Translations under genes and position numbers: made by a program
The notes under the pieces: generated by a model
Database searches by the model: none
The model's input: only the letters and a program-made list of their open reading frames with translations
What the model was told of the DNA's origin: nothing
Shown: positions 1 through 10,940 of the stretch, in pieces
Position numbering within the stretch: position 1 is the stretch's first letter
Layout of the letters: each line of letters opens with the position of its first letter
DNA from: Heloderma charlesbogerti
Lineage: Eukaryota > Chordata > Lepidosauria > Squamata > Helodermatidae
NCBI GenBank assembly: GCA_026122225.1
Contig: JANEZZ010001871.1
Location: 124,001 to 188,000, forward strand
Direction of reading: 5' to 3'
Length of the DNA stretch: 64,000 bases

Positions 1-353
1 CAGAGCCCTAGGAAGCAGATTTGGGGTCAGGGCCCCATGAGCCTAAGCCTAACAACACCCCTGGTTCTGAGCTCCCGAATCCTGACCCTCTCCACGGCTT
101 GAGAGGAGCCTCCATACCTGGCAATCCATTATTTAGGTGCACCTAATCCTGTGCTGAGGCTGCTGCAGTCTCCTCTGACCCTGATGGGAGAGAAGGGCGA
201 GGTTTGTGCATGGAAGCCTGCTTGGCTTTGCCCCTTCATCCCACTACTCTTTTCCCTAGTGCAGCCGTCGATGGCATCAGCCAAGCACGCCTCATTTAGG
301 AGGCTCTGGAGCAGTTTCGTCTAGGTATGTATGTATGATGGATCTATGTATGC

Positions 354-470
354 ATGTGTCTGTCTGTCTGTCTGTCTATTTATTACATTTCTATACCAGC
401 CAATAGCCAAAGCTCTCTAAGGCAATGGAACTGTCATCTCTCAGTTAACTGCCACACTGGGTTGCGCACA
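354..470. repeat. TGTC microsatellite followed by a LINE 3'-tail fragment
   Basis: A GTCT repeat (about 356-378) abuts the sequence ATTTCTATACCAGCCAATAG and CAAAGCTCTCT. The same motif recurs after another simple repeat at about 54550-54600. This is the look of an inverted LINE 3' end with its simple tail. The family is not certain. Confidence 0.4.
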
Positions 471-1725
471 TGCATTCCCCCCTCCCACATGCCCCATGTG
501 AGAACATGCAGACACAGCCCGCATGCCTCTTTTTTGCAGGCTGGAGTTTCCTCTTTGGGGCCTCATGTTGTTTTCTAGATTGTTTGTATTTCTGCCTGCT
601 TTGGGAATGACCTGAACATGCAGCAACTTCTCTTTTGTTTCCAGGAGGCATCATTTGGGTGGCAAAACGATTGGCACAAAGCCACAATGCCACTGAGTTC
701 TGCATCAGAGGGAATGGTTCATATGAAGCTACCATGAGCTGTTTTGGGGGACAGTCTGCATTACAGATTTAAGTGACACATGTTTAACCATGGAAACTGT
801 CGCTCTGTAAAGATGCCAGGGATCTCTGCAAAGAATAGGGGTTGGTCCTAGGTTTCAAATTATAGTGTGGCACATGAATTGTTTAAACAATAAATAAAGG
901 TACAAGAATCATCACGGCATCTGTTATCGTTTCCAAGAAAATGTACTTTAGGGACATAGGGACAAATGTACTTTAGGGCTGTCTTATACCAGTTCAGATT
1001 ATTTGTTCCTCTATTCTAGCAAAATCTTGTCCACTCTGACTAGCAGTGGCATCATCTCTTCAGGGCCGTAGACAGCTTTCTTTAACATCACTAGCTTCCT
1101 GGTTCATTTTAACTGGAGTTGCTGGGTTTGAACCTATGAATTCTCTGCTTGATTCCTTCCTGATGCTACAATAGGGGTTATTTCCCCACTTTCATTGATT
1201 ATTGATTCCCCTCACCCCCAATCCTTGCTGGTTCCTTGCAATGGCAGCCAGGTCCCAGGCACTGCATCCCCTGTTATCTCAAATCTGTCATTGGCGATAA
1301 CAGTGGTGATTCCCTGGGTTATGCTCCCCCTCTCAGTTGGGAGGGCAAGCAGCATGCTAAGGAGAATCCCAACAGCAGGGTTTCCTCAAGGGGGTGAAGC
1401 TTGGAGGCCAAGCCCCTCTGCCTGGAGGAATCCGAGGGGGCACTACAGGTCGGATGGGGAAACTCTGTGGGCTGGAAGTTCCCCATCCCTGACTTATAGG
1501 CTGTAAGACTTTTCTGTTAAGTCAAAAGCTTAACATTTCATGCAACAAGAAGTATTACGATGCCCATTTTATACATCTCTTTCTCTCCAGGATCAACATG
1601 GCAACAACTGTCTATACAAAGTCACTCTCCCATAAATCATAACTTCTGAGCATCTGGAATTAGCAGTGTATAACCTGAGCAGGTGTCGTTGACTGGTAAG
1701 TGTAGATCAGGAGTAAGCACATATG
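471..1725. other. No recognisable gene
   Basis: The short frames here lack recognisable motifs. The segment at 1300-1490 has low-complexity G-rich sequence reminiscent of degraded repeats. I see nothing that can be supported as a gene. Confidence 0.5.
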
Positions 1726-1850
1726 AACACAGGAACATAAGAAGAGCCAGCTGGATCAGGCCAAGGGTTCATCTAGTCCAGCATTCTGTTCACCCAGTGG
1801 CCAACCAGCTGCCCACGGGAAACCCACAAGCAGGACATGAGCACAACAGC
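1726..1850. repeat. Dispersed SINE/LINE-like fragment
   Basis: The stretch starting AACATAAGAAGAGCCAGCTG and containing CCAGTGGCCAACCAGCTGCC resembles a very common reptile interspersed repeat. It shares the wording GGATCAGGCCAAGGGT..CATCTAGTCCAGCA with the outer end of the tRNA-SINEs at 3405 and 16148. The family name is not certain. Confidence 0.45.
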
Positions 1851-2012
1851 ACACTCCCTGGTGCCCTCCAGATATTTTGGGCTGCACTTCCCATCAGCCC
1901 AGGCCAACATGACCAATTGTTAGAAATAATGGGAGCTGTAGCCCAAAACATCTGGAGGGTACCAGGTTCCATCTGGAGGGCAGCAAGTTGCAGTCCAACA
2001 CATCTGGATGGC
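1850..2012. repeat. hAT-like MITE with internal inverted repeat
   Basis: Motifs GCCCTCCAGATATTTTGGGC and CATCTGGAGGGTACC face each other around a CATCAGCCCAGGCC core, followed by a partial second copy. The same family occurs at about 10247, 28093 and 55712. Such palindromic nonautonomous elements are common in reptiles; hAT membership is inferred from terminal wording. Confidence 0.45.
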
Positions 2013-2071
2013 AACAAGATGGAGAAGTCTGGTTTAATGTCTTGTCATTTGATTTACTGTTCTAAGGGCAC

Positions 2072-2205
2072 AATCCTATGCATGTTTAGACAGAAAAAGG
2101 TCCTAGAACTCCCAGCATGCCCCAGTCAGCATGGCTGGCTGGGGCATGTTTGGAATTCTAGGACTTTTTTCTGTCTAAACATGCACAGGATTGCACCCTT
2201 AGGGT
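2072..2205. repeat. Full-length hairpin element, copy 1 of 3
   Basis: The unit is a palindrome of about 130 bp. The outer arm begins CAATCCTATGCATGTTTAGA and its complement ends TAAACATGCACAGGATTG. The arms pass through GACAGAAAAAGGTCCTAGAA and meet at CAGCATGGCTGG. Arms differ at a few positions. Related copies lie at 31400-31534 and 41489-41619. It encodes no protein and looks like a hairpin-type MITE. Confidence 0.7.
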
Positions 2206-2209
2206 GCAG

Positions 2210-3400
2210 TTCAGTGGCCACTAGACAGCATCTAGATGGCCATAGGATTTTTCGGTTTCTGGGAACTGAGCTCAGAACCAGCACTCTGAGCTCGGTTCCC
2301 AGAAATCTGACTCCCCACCCCATCCCCTGCCCCTCGTAGGAGGCACAGTTTGTCCCTGGCTCTGTGCTTGGAAGAGCAGTCTGGAGCGGCTGAAAAGGGG
2401 GTGTTCCTGGGGGCAGGGAGGTGAGGGGACTGCAGAAGCACCATTATGACACTTCCTATGCTCCATCCAGCCTCCCATCCCCCCACCTGCTCCAAGGCAC
2501 CCCAGTTAAATAGCCGAAATTGGCCGACTAGCTACAAATGCAGGGTGGCCAGAGCATGGAGAAGATCTCCTCAACGTTCTGCCTGCCCTGCATTGCATAG
2601 TCAGCTGCCTCCGAGTTCGAAGCTGGCCGACTATCCCCATAGGATTGCGCCCTTAATTATTTTGCTGTTAAGTGGTAAATTAATGAACTAAACAAACAAA
2701 CAAACAAAATCTCTGGTACAAGTGCATACCGTTTGTTCTCAGATCTTCCTAAATGCCTTTGTCATATTTCTTTGTAGCTCTTTTGTTAGTTTAGTATGGT
2801 ATGTTAATAACCTTTACCAATGTAACTCCATGATTTTTGAGTCCTTGCTTTGCACAGCCTTAGATGTTACATGTTCAGCTGTCATCCTTTTCTTCTTTTT
2901 AACCACACTGCACAATTACTTTTTTTTATTTCCCAGTCCACCAAAATATTTGACTACATCTATTTCTCTTTGATACTCATTTTTACCCTTTTTAACCTCT
3001 ACTTCCGTGAGCATTTCAAAGCCTTTGGGCCTATTTCAAATAATTCTTTTGAACTTGAGTGTAGTTATTTTCTTTGTTATCGTTTCAAAGGATCCACTCT
3101 CCCCCTGAGTTTTTGGAAATACGGTTTCGTTGCTTCACTAAGCCTTCACTACCTCACAGAACTTTCCTCTTCAGGAAACCCTCATTTCCTTTAGAGCTTG
3201 GTTTTAGGAAGAATATTTAATAGAAAAACAGGACTGCCAACTGACCAGGAAAAAAATCTGGTTTGTTCTTGAGCTTTTAACTGCCACTTGATCCACAAAG
3301 ATCAACAAAGATCAACAAGTCAAGCTTTTTGCAGCATGTAGACAAGAAGTTCCATCTGCAAATCAAGCTGCTGTTAAAGCTACAGCTGTAGCTGCTGGTT
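2210..3400. other. No recognisable gene; A/T-rich
   Basis: A palindromic segment at about 2225-2310 (GAGCTC and TTCTGGGAACTGAGC with its complement) continues the repeat landscape. 2650-3300 is A/T-rich with short frames and no family motif. Confidence 0.45.
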
Positions 3401-3404
3401 GAAA

Positions 3405-3598
3405 GTTGGTAACATAGGAATCTGCCTTTCACTGAGTCAGACCATTGGTCAGTCTAGCCCAGTATTGTCAACACTGACTGGCAGTGGCTCTCCAGGGTTT
3501 CTGGCAGGAATTTTCCAGCCCTACCTGGCAGGGATTGAGCCTGGGACCTTCTACAGGCAAAACCTGTGCCCTGCTAACTGAGCTATGGCTCCTCCTTA
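3405..3598 (-). mobile_element. tRNA-derived SINE, degraded
   Basis: Read on the minus strand, the 5' end is tRNA-like: CCATAGCTCAGTTAGCAGGG (A box region) and, 40 bp on, GGTCCCAGGCTCAATCCCTG (B box region, consensus GGTTCAATCC with one change). The body runs to GTCTGACTCAGTGAAAGGCA. The same family is present at 16148-16366. Such SINEs are abundant in squamates. The internal promoter is eroded, so this is not a tRNA gene. Confidence 0.7.
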
Positions 3599-3599
3599 C

Positions 3600-4737
3600 A
3601 GATAACTCACATACCAAAATGTAACTAAGAAAGGCATGGATTCTGCCTTCAAAACATATTTGAGTCACTTTATCTATTTGATAAAATTATTTGGTGTTCT
3701 ATGGAAGCCCATATAACTTTGGGCTTCCCCACCACCACCGCCAAAGAATCCTGGGAATTGTAGTTTGATGATGGGGCACAGCATTCTGTATAAGCGTCCT
3801 TAGCCCGTCCTCACAGAACTACATTTCCCATAGGTCCCTAGTAAGAAAGAATGACTGTTAATCCAGTTGACACCTATAGTATACCTCTGTAGTCACTCAC
3901 TTACTGTAGTGGTAGCCTTTCCAGACACTGTGGCTATCTCAGTGATTTGAGGGGAGGTGTGGTTGAATTTCACAGCTCTGATGCATGTACAAGCCAAGTG
4001 ACATTGCCCAGAAAGCATTCTGGTTGTAGCTGAAAATTCTAACCGTGAATACAAATAGCTGGCAAACAGCAATTCTTTCTCAGAGTAAGTGTGACTATCT
4101 GAGGTTTCCTTGTTGTGGAGACAGGGGTTGCTTTACTCTCCTGGACATCTATGAGTATCCTTGAGGTGTAACCCACAGGTATATTTTTCATTAAGAATTC
4201 TGAGTGGGAATATTCTTGCACATGCTCAGTAAAGGAGTGAGATAGGAGTGGCCACCATTTAGGCAGTTACCAAAATGCAGGTGGAAGAAGCTTGTTTTGT
4301 CCTCCCTGTAAGACCCTGAACCCTTGAGACAAGTTAGTAGGGAGGTTTCCTTTTGAATTTTAAAGAGTCATGATTTCTTTTTACAAGGACTATGAGTTCC
4401 TTGTTGTTTATGTTCCTTTATATTATATAAAGGGCTGTTTGCAAAGTTTGTTCCTGTGTCATTGGATGCATCCAACTTGAGAAGATTGCTGCAGAGCTGG
4501 AGTGAACTGAGTAGAGACTGTTTTCTTACTTTGGCCAGCAGAAAGATCAGAAGTTTTATTTATATCTTTGTTGCGGACTCAAGCTGAAAGACAGAACTTT
4601 GGGAGGGCTGTGCTCTGTTTTATTGTTTTGGTGATCAGGGAATTGTTATGCATGTAAAATTATTACATGTGCATTATTATTTTTAATTTAAGAAATTAAA
4701 ATGATACATGTTAACTTTCCCTGTACAGAAGCATGTG
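3600..4737. other. No recognisable gene
   Basis: The segment has a short hAT-MITE-like motif at 3745-3765 (CCTGGGAATTGTAGTTTGAT) with its partner near 3820, then unique-looking sequence. I see no supported gene. Confidence 0.4.
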
Positions 4738-4911
4738 ACTTGGGGCCAATCTACACTGTGCCCGCCATCGCAATGAATTCAGTGTCCCGTCGGGTTAAAC
4801 ACTCTCGCATTAAAACGTGATTATTCACCCTCACCCATTTTCCCCATTGCAGTGCTTCATCAAATGTGTGAGCTCAGTTCACACTCGAGCGCTGTGCTGT
4901 TTTCCTGCACG

Positions 4912-4996
4912 TACTTGTCTGATCTCAGATGCTAAGCAGGGTCGGCCCCGGTCAGTAGTTGGATGGGCGACCGCCTGGGAATCAGGCTTCCTGCAC
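4912..4996 (+). repeat. 5S rRNA-derived segment, left arm of foldback element
   Basis: The sequence runs from TTGTCTGATCTCAGATGCTA through AGCAGGGTCGG and TTGGATGGGCGACCGCCTGG. It matches about positions 34-101 of vertebrate 5S rRNA, including the A-box and C-box regions of the internal Pol III promoter. The 5' third of 5S is absent, and the sequence leaves 5S at GGGAAT to enter CAGGCTTCCTGCACTGAGCA. It is a derived fragment, not a working 5S gene. Confidence 0.85.
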
Positions 4997-5357
4997 TGAG
5001 CAGGGGGTTGTTCTATCCCTTCAAATGAGACTAAGTTTTACCCCCTCCTATCCCCCGCTCTGGATGTGTGTGTGTTTTTTTTAATTAAGGCATTATCCTT
5101 GCAGAATCGGGGCTTCTCCACAATGTTTTTTTGTCTAATTCAGGCATGATCTTCCAAGATTCGAAGTTGTGAAGCTTCACAACTTTGAATCTTCAAAGAT
5201 CATGCCTGAATTAGAAAAAAAAAACACTGCGGAGAAGCCCCGATTCTGCGAGGATAATGCCTTAATTAAAAAAAACACAGATCCAGGGCGGAGGATAGGA
5301 GGGGGTAAAACTTAATCTCATTTGAAGGGATAGAACAACCCCCTGCTCAGTGCAGGA

Positions 5358-5435
5358 AGCCTGATTCCTAGGCGGTCGCCCATCCAACTACTGACCGGGG
5401 CCAACCCCGCTTAGCTTCCGAGATCAGACAAGCGC
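5358..5435 (-). repeat. 5S rRNA-derived segment, right arm of foldback element
   Basis: This is the inverted partner of the segment at 4912. Read on the minus strand it gives CTGATCTCGGAAGCTAAGCG, GGGTTGGCCCCGGTCAGTAG and GGGCGACCGCCTAGGAATCA. The A-box core AAGCTAAGC and most of the C box are kept. Differences from the left arm show that the two arms have diverged independently. Confidence 0.82.
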
Positions 5436-5989
5436 GCACACACCCTGCCCTTTGCTTGTTGCTGAGGAAACAGGGGCTGTGATCAGTACCCGGAAGAAGA
5501 CATGAGGCCATTGAGAGCTGTGATTGGACAGGAAGGAAATACAAACACCACCACATATGGACAGGCCGGGGAGGGGACTATGACTGGATACGGTAGCGAA
5601 GGCGGAAAATCAGAGCACATTAAGGGGAAATACCGGGATATTAGGGTATTGAAAGTGGGAGCACGGAAGTGGGAAATTCCGGTTCCAATTCGAGGCGGGT
5701 ACTGCGTAGTGTGAAAGGTGGGTGGTGAAACCTTATTGGAAGTGAAAAAAGGCAGTAAGTGTAGATCCAGCCCAAGTCCCTCCCCTAACTACCTGTATCA
5801 TTTATGGATCCCACTGATTTCCCTGTTCTTCTTTTCCCCTCCTAGCATTCCTTGTCTTTAGAGGTGGTAGGCTCATGCTCTCCAGCACTAGGACATATTC
5901 TTCCAAAACAGTTTTAGAGTATCATAGGTTTCTTTCCCCACACAGCAAGACCAGGCTTTGGCAAGAAAGCTAGCCTAGGCCCTTAGTGG

Positions 5990-6325
5990 CAAGGGCAGGG
6001 AACCTCAGACCTGGGAGCGAAATCCAGCCCTCTTGGGGTCCCAATTTGGCCCTCTGGGGTTTCTGAATGGCCCTGCCCCCTTTCCCCCAACCACCTATTG
6101 TCTGGTGGTTTCCTGCCTTTTGTGCAGTTCCTTCCCCCATCCTAAAAGGTTAAAATGCCTCTGCCAGGGCTTCATTACTGGCAGGAAGAGCCTTATGCTG
6201 GTATTTGGGGCCCCACCCCTTTTTCCTTCCACCTCACCCACTACTGGAATGCGGCCATCCCAAGAGCTTCCCTGAAATGGAATTTGGTCCTTGGGCTGAA
6301 AGAGCTTCCCCAACCCTGCTTCACA
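5990..6325. repeat. Nonautonomous hAT-like element
   Basis: The left end reads AGGGCAGGGAACCTCAGACC and the right end, reversed, AGGGTTGGGGAAGCTCTTTC. This resembles the widespread CAGGGGTGGGGAACCT-type hAT termini. The interior has no coding capacity. Confidence 0.45.
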
Positions 6326-6329
6326 GGAA

Positions 6330-7363
6330 CAGAGATACCTAGCACTGATATCGTTCTCGAGATAGCTGTCAATACCTTTGCGAGAATGGAACTTCATTCT
6401 ATGAAGAGCCTAAGTTACAGTTGTCTGAACTCTAAGTCAAGAACGCTGGTATACCCAGGAGTCTAACCCAGAGCAAGGCCAGGAATGGGGCCAATGGGGG
6501 GAGACTAGCCATTTTTATCAGCCCTTGGGGTGGAGACTGGGAGTTTGGGTCAACTCCAATGCAAAAGCTACCTGTTAACCTATGGTGTCCAGCTAAAAGT
6601 ACCTTACCTGGCCAGGTGGGATGGTTGAGGGGAAAACATGCCCGTACCCCCTTCAGATGACTGTACCCTTCTGATGACAACTCTAGGGAGGGTTGGTGAG
6701 CACACCTTGAGTTGCAAACCTTTGCCAATTTATTGCTATTTAGATAAACATATTTGAGTAAGGACTTCTAATCAAATGATAGGTGAACGCCTACTTTAAG
6801 GGCAATTATACTAAGGTAGTAGAACCGTAGATTTCTCAATACCTCAAAAACAGAAGCCCCTTTCAGGCATTCTGAACCTGAACAGAATAAACATGTGAGG
6901 AGAGGCAGTACTCCAGCCCCACCCCTCTCCTTCATTGCATTTGTCACCCTCAACTTGTGGAGGGCAACTGTCTGAAGAGGAAAGCCTCCTGTGTCTGTGG
7001 AAGCTCTCAATGCAATCTAGTGTTCGGGTTCATGTGGAGAGCCCTCCATGGATATAGGAGGATCTCCTCTTTTTAGACAGTCACCTGTCACGAGTTGAGG
7101 GTGACGAATGTGACGACAGAAGGGAGCAGGGCTGGAGCACTACCTCTCCTCACGTGCTTGCTCTGTTCAGTTCAGCATGCCTGAATAGGGCTAAAGTATG
7201 CTTGACATTGTGATCTGCTCTTCCTCCACTTCCACAATCCCTCCCTGCTTTGTCCCATCAAAAAGAATCCAGATTAAATTGATTTAAGTACTCTGTCCTG
7301 ACTGGCTGGTGAGCTATTCACTTGCTCAGGGGAAATGTGAAGTGGGGCTAATTTTGTGACGCT
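6330..7363. other. No recognisable gene
   Basis: The segment contains two related pieces, 6890-6985 and about 7085-7160, that share wording around GTCACCCTCAA(C/G) and GAGGAGAGGCAGTAC in opposite orientation. This suggests an old inverted repeat. No gene is supported. Confidence 0.4.
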
Positions 7364-7370
7364 ACTCTTA

Positions 7371-8440
7371 AAGCCTTTGATTGTGTGGATCACAACAAAC
7401 TGTGGAAAATTCTTAAAGTGATGGGAGTACCAGACCACCTTACCTGTCTCCTGAGAAACCTGTACGAGGGTCAAGAAGCAACAGTAAGAACCAGACATGG
7501 AACAACCGATTGGTTCAAAATTGGGAAAGGAGTACGACAAGGCTGCATATTGTCACCCTGCTTATTTAACTTATATGCAGAGTACATCATGAGAAATGCT
7601 GGATTGGATGAATCAGAGGTCGGAATTAAGATTGCCGGGAGAATTATCAACAACCTCCGATATGCAGACGATACCACCCTAATGGCAGAAAGCGAAGAGG
7701 ATCTCAAGAGCCTCTTGTTGAGGGTGAAAGAGGAGAGTGCAAAAGCTGGTTTGAAACTCAACATTAAAAAAACGAAGATCATGTCATCTGGCCCTATCAC
7801 TTCCTGGCATATAGAAGGGGAAGAAATGGAAGCAGTGACAGATTTTACTTTCTTGGGCTCCAAGATCACCGCAGACGGTGACTGTAGCCATGAAATTAAA
7901 AGACGCTTGCTCCTTGGGAGGAAAGCTATGGCCAACCTAGACAGCATAGTAAGAAGCAGAGACATCACCTTGCCGACAAAGGTCCGTCTAATCAAAGCTA
8001 TGGTTTTCCCAGTAGTAATGTATGGCTGTGAGAGCTGGACTATAAGGAAGGCTGAGCGCCGAAGAATTGATGCTTTCGAACTGTGGTGCTGGAGAAGACT
8101 CTTACGAGTCCCCTGGACTGCAAGGAGGTCAAATCAGTCCATCCTAAAGGAAATCAACCCTGACTGCTCATTGGAAGGACAGATAATGAAGCTGAAGCTC
8201 CAATATTTTGGCCACCTAATGCGAAGAGAAAACTCCCTGGAAAAGACCCTGATGCTGGGAAAGACTGAAGGCAAAAGGAGAAGGGGACGGCAGAGGATGA
8301 GATGGCTAGATAGCATCACGGATGCAATGAATATGAACTTGAGCACGCTCCGGGAGAGAGCGCAGGACAGGAAGGCCTGGCGTGCTATGGTCCATGGGGT
8401 CACGAAGAGTCGGACACGACTGAACGACTGAACAACAACA
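7371..8440 (+). mobile_element. BovB (RTE-clade LINE), 5'-truncated copy A
   Basis: The reading frame from 7385 to 8431 (348 residues) is the C-terminal half of BovB ORF2. It carries the RT motifs GVRQGCILSPCLFNLY and RYADDTTLMA (intact catalytic YADD) and the C-terminal signature CESWTIRKAERRRIDAFELW. It ends at the BovB terminus CGACTGAACGACTGAACAAC and a short ACA tail. A 7-bp target duplication ACTCTTA flanks it (7364-7370 and 8441-8447). Over about 1.06 kb it differs from the copy at 33461-34530 at only some ten positions by eye, so it is young. Confidence 0.95.
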
Positions 8441-8449
8441 ACTCTTATC

Positions 8450-9395
8450 AAACACTCGAGAAGTTACAATAGTCACAGGACCCAAATGGTGTAATGGGAA
8501 AGATAACAATGCTTTTAGAAATTACAAGTAGACCGATTAACAATGTGAATTGGACTGGCTCTCTTACTAAATCATGACCTCTGGAAGTTACCTTATTCAG
8601 TCTGCCTTTATAAACACATCCATTCCTCAACCGACACTTCCCGTAGCTTTTTTTCTAAGTGGACATATTACACCCACAGTACCTTAGCAATAGAGGATTA
8701 CATGAGAGTGTGGCAAGCCCAGCTTTCTTTTATGGACATGCTGCACTGTAACACAACCACCTCATCATGTCAAAATTGCCATAGTAACGACTCATTTCTT
8801 ATTGACTAGATGGATAAAAAAATTCACATAAAATACAAGCACTGTAAGTTTCTGGCATATGGCTGCAGGCTACCCCTGTGGCAGCTTTTACTTATGCAGT
8901 CCCCCCACCCACCCACTATAGCTTTGGTTTTATCAAGTGTACTGCCTTCTCATTTTAAACTTGATTAGTTCATGAAACAGAAAAGGTTCAAGCTGCTTTG
9001 TGTATTTGTTCATAAATGCATTTTTCTGCCCATTGAATGAAACCATTGTTCTTTATTCAGAATCAAAATGGAGACAAAGGATGTTTCCAGGTCTCCTACC
9101 TCTACCAATCAAAAGACATTGTGCAACAATTCTGTCTTTCCATCTTTAACACATTTTGAAGCGTTGGGAAGATGACCTGTAAAATTCTGTGAACAAGGCA
9201 GGGTGAGTGCACAATAAAAGCCTCTTCTGGAAGCACCCAAAGACCAGATACCTCCATTTTTATTTTTATTTTGTCTCTTAAGCTGTTATTTGCAGAGATC
9301 CCTCTGTTCTACTGGTTTTAATAATTGTAATAATCATTCAGCATCCCATCTACTGTAATTTGAGATTTACTTACCACGTGTCCCTACCATGCCAA
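8450..9395. other. No recognisable gene
   Basis: Unique-looking A/T-rich sequence with no family motif seen. No repeat boundary could be set. Confidence 0.4.
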
Positions 9396-9396
9396 C

Positions 9397-10190
9397 CAGG
9401 GCTGGCCCAGGACAGTTTTCAGTCTGAAGTGAAGGCAAGATGGCACCCACACACACAGAAGCCAACCAGACAGAGGGTTTCATCTTACTTCAACACTGGC
9501 AGTGGGACATCATCCTCCATGACACCTGAGGGCAGCAAGCTAGCTTAGGGGCTGCAGGGCAGACCAAGCGGCACACACAGCTCTGTCATCCAATCATAGG
9601 CATGCATACAGGCTGTGCCAGGTGTGCCCAGGCACACCCTAAGGTCTAAAAAAAAGTGGTGTTGCGTTTTAATTTAATCGCATGGGGGTTTTTTAGGTTT
9701 AAAGTCTGGATTGTTGTATTATGCAATAAATGCCAAATTGCGTAATACAGATATTGTAGAAATGTATAGGAAGCCCGCTTTCACTCCAGCATGTGTCCCC
9801 ACTACTGTGGCACCACATTACCATTGGTCTTCCTCTCTCCCTCCGACTAGTATTCTAGAAAATTCTTTGACCTATATAAGCAGCTGCCAAAAAAAATATG
9901 ATATTTTGTGTCTCATTTTTTAAAGTTTGTATTTTTAAGTAAAGTTTAGTTGTTAATTTTTTTTTAAAGTTTAGTTAAGGTTTAGTTTCTTTAGTTTGTT
10001 TGATGAAAATAATGTCCTTTATGACTGAGTATTCAATAAATGTTCACCTTTAAAAAAACCCAAAAAAACTCCCTGGGTGCACACCCTAATGAAATGTGCT
10101 GCACATGCCTATGCCTCCAATACCCTGCTGTCCCTCAGCATTTGCCACCTGGGGCAGCTGCCTCACTCTGCCTAATGGTAGGGCTACCCC
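9397..10190. repeat. hAT-like MITE interrupted by a second element
   Basis: The left end is CCAGGGCTGGCCCAGGACAG. The right end (about 10130-10190) contains CAGCTGCCTCACTCTGCCTAATGGTAGGGC. The family recurs, complete or in part, at 14075, 16449, 29080, 50624, 51160 and 52060, where the two ends lie about 270 bp apart. Here they are separated by nearly 800 bp because of the insertion at 9591-10110. Confidence 0.55.
9591..10110. mobile_element. Nonautonomous element nested in a MITE
   Basis: The insert begins CATAGGCATGCATACAGGCT and ends CTGCACATGCCTATG, so its termini are inverted (CATAGGCATG). Possible 8-bp flanks are CATCCAAT (left) and CCTCCAAT (right), with one difference. Just inside, the inverted words AGGCACACCCTAA and GTGCACACCCTAAT repeat directly. 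The interior is A/T-rich and noncoding. Family uncertain. Confidence 0.45.
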
Positions 10191-10246
10191 TGATGCAAAC
10201 TGAGCTGTGTGCATTGGTCCTTCCATCAATATTGCAGTCTGGACCA

Positions 10247-10348
10247 GTCTTTCTCAACCTGGTGCTCCCTAGATGTTTTGGACTACAACTCCTAGCATTC
10301 CTGACCATTGTCCATGCTGGCTGAGGCTGATGGGAGTTGAAGTTTTCT
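10247..10348. repeat. hAT-like palindromic MITE
   Basis: Contains TAGATGTTTTGGACTACAAC and, inverted, GATGGGAGTTGAAGTTTTCT around a CATGCTGGCTGAGG core. Same family as 1850, 28093 and 55712. Confidence 0.5.
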
Positions 10349-10940
10349 ACATTTAATTTGAGATGCTTAGGATTTCACTGTGTCAAAGCAGATCTAGTTT
10401 CACTCCTGGCTCTTTCTGACCTTCAGGAATCTACCACTTGTAGCATGCTTTGGCTTTTCTTTTGTATAAAATATACTAAAGAAATGCAAGATATCTCTGA
10501 ACTGATCTCCAGAGATAGAGCAACCAATTTAACAGATGTGTCAGAAAAAGGAAGGTTGGAAGAAAACAACCACCTAAACTGCTACCTTTCATACATGCTT
10601 CCTCCATCAAAACTATTTTTAAGTGTGACAAAACCAAGTGTTTTATTGATTCCTGTGCTTTCTACTGAAATATGGCTTTAAAGCACTCAGCAGAGTATTA
10701 TGAAATAGTCCTAAAGGAAAGGTCATGTGGTGTGTGGGAAGGAATGCAAAGTACTTTCACGCATGTTCAAGAGGAAGGACAGCATAATCTCTCCTGTTGC
10801 CCCCAGTTTCCAAAGTGTTACTTACCTTTTACAGACGTTGGTTATGAAAGAAACAGAGCACATTCCTTTGCAATTTAGGATAGCAATCTTCACGTTCAGA
10901 AGTGGATGCGCATTGCAGTGCGGATTGGCATCAGATACAA

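Larger units (their letters stand above)
4738..5778. mobile_element. Foldback DNA element carrying two inverted 5S rRNA-derived segments
   Basis: The ends are inverted: left CTTGGGGCCAATCTACACT at 4738-4756 and right AGTGTAGATCCAGCCCAAG at about 5758-5776. The core is a long palindrome centred on GTTGTGAAGCTTCACAAC (5166-5183), with arms of about 260 bp (4912-5174 and 5175-5437) that differ at scattered positions. Each arm starts with a 5S rRNA-like segment (4912-4993 plus strand; about 5360-5432 minus strand). The outer parts differ: about 170 bp on the left and about 340 bp on the right. The right outer part matches the left part of the copy at 14112. No target duplication could be fixed. 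No transposase is present; the superfamily is unknown. Confidence 0.7.

Noticed and set aside
1683..2339. A 218-residue plus-strand open frame
   Set aside because: It runs straight through a SINE-like fragment, a palindromic MITE and a full hairpin element, and the minus strand is open over the same stretch. It has no domain; it is a chance frame in repeats.
3405..3598. A tRNA gene on the minus strand
   Set aside because: The A and B boxes are altered, no cloverleaf closes, and a SINE body continues past the tRNA-like head.
4912..4996. A functional 5S rRNA gene
   Set aside because: The first third of 5S is missing at this and the other two foldback sites, 3' ends leave the 5S sequence early, and no T-run terminator follows directly. 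They are derived fragments.
4912..5437. The palindrome as an assembly or sequencing mirror artefact
   Set aside because: The two arms carry many independent differences and the outer regions are unlike each other, and one outer region has an independent match at 14 kb.
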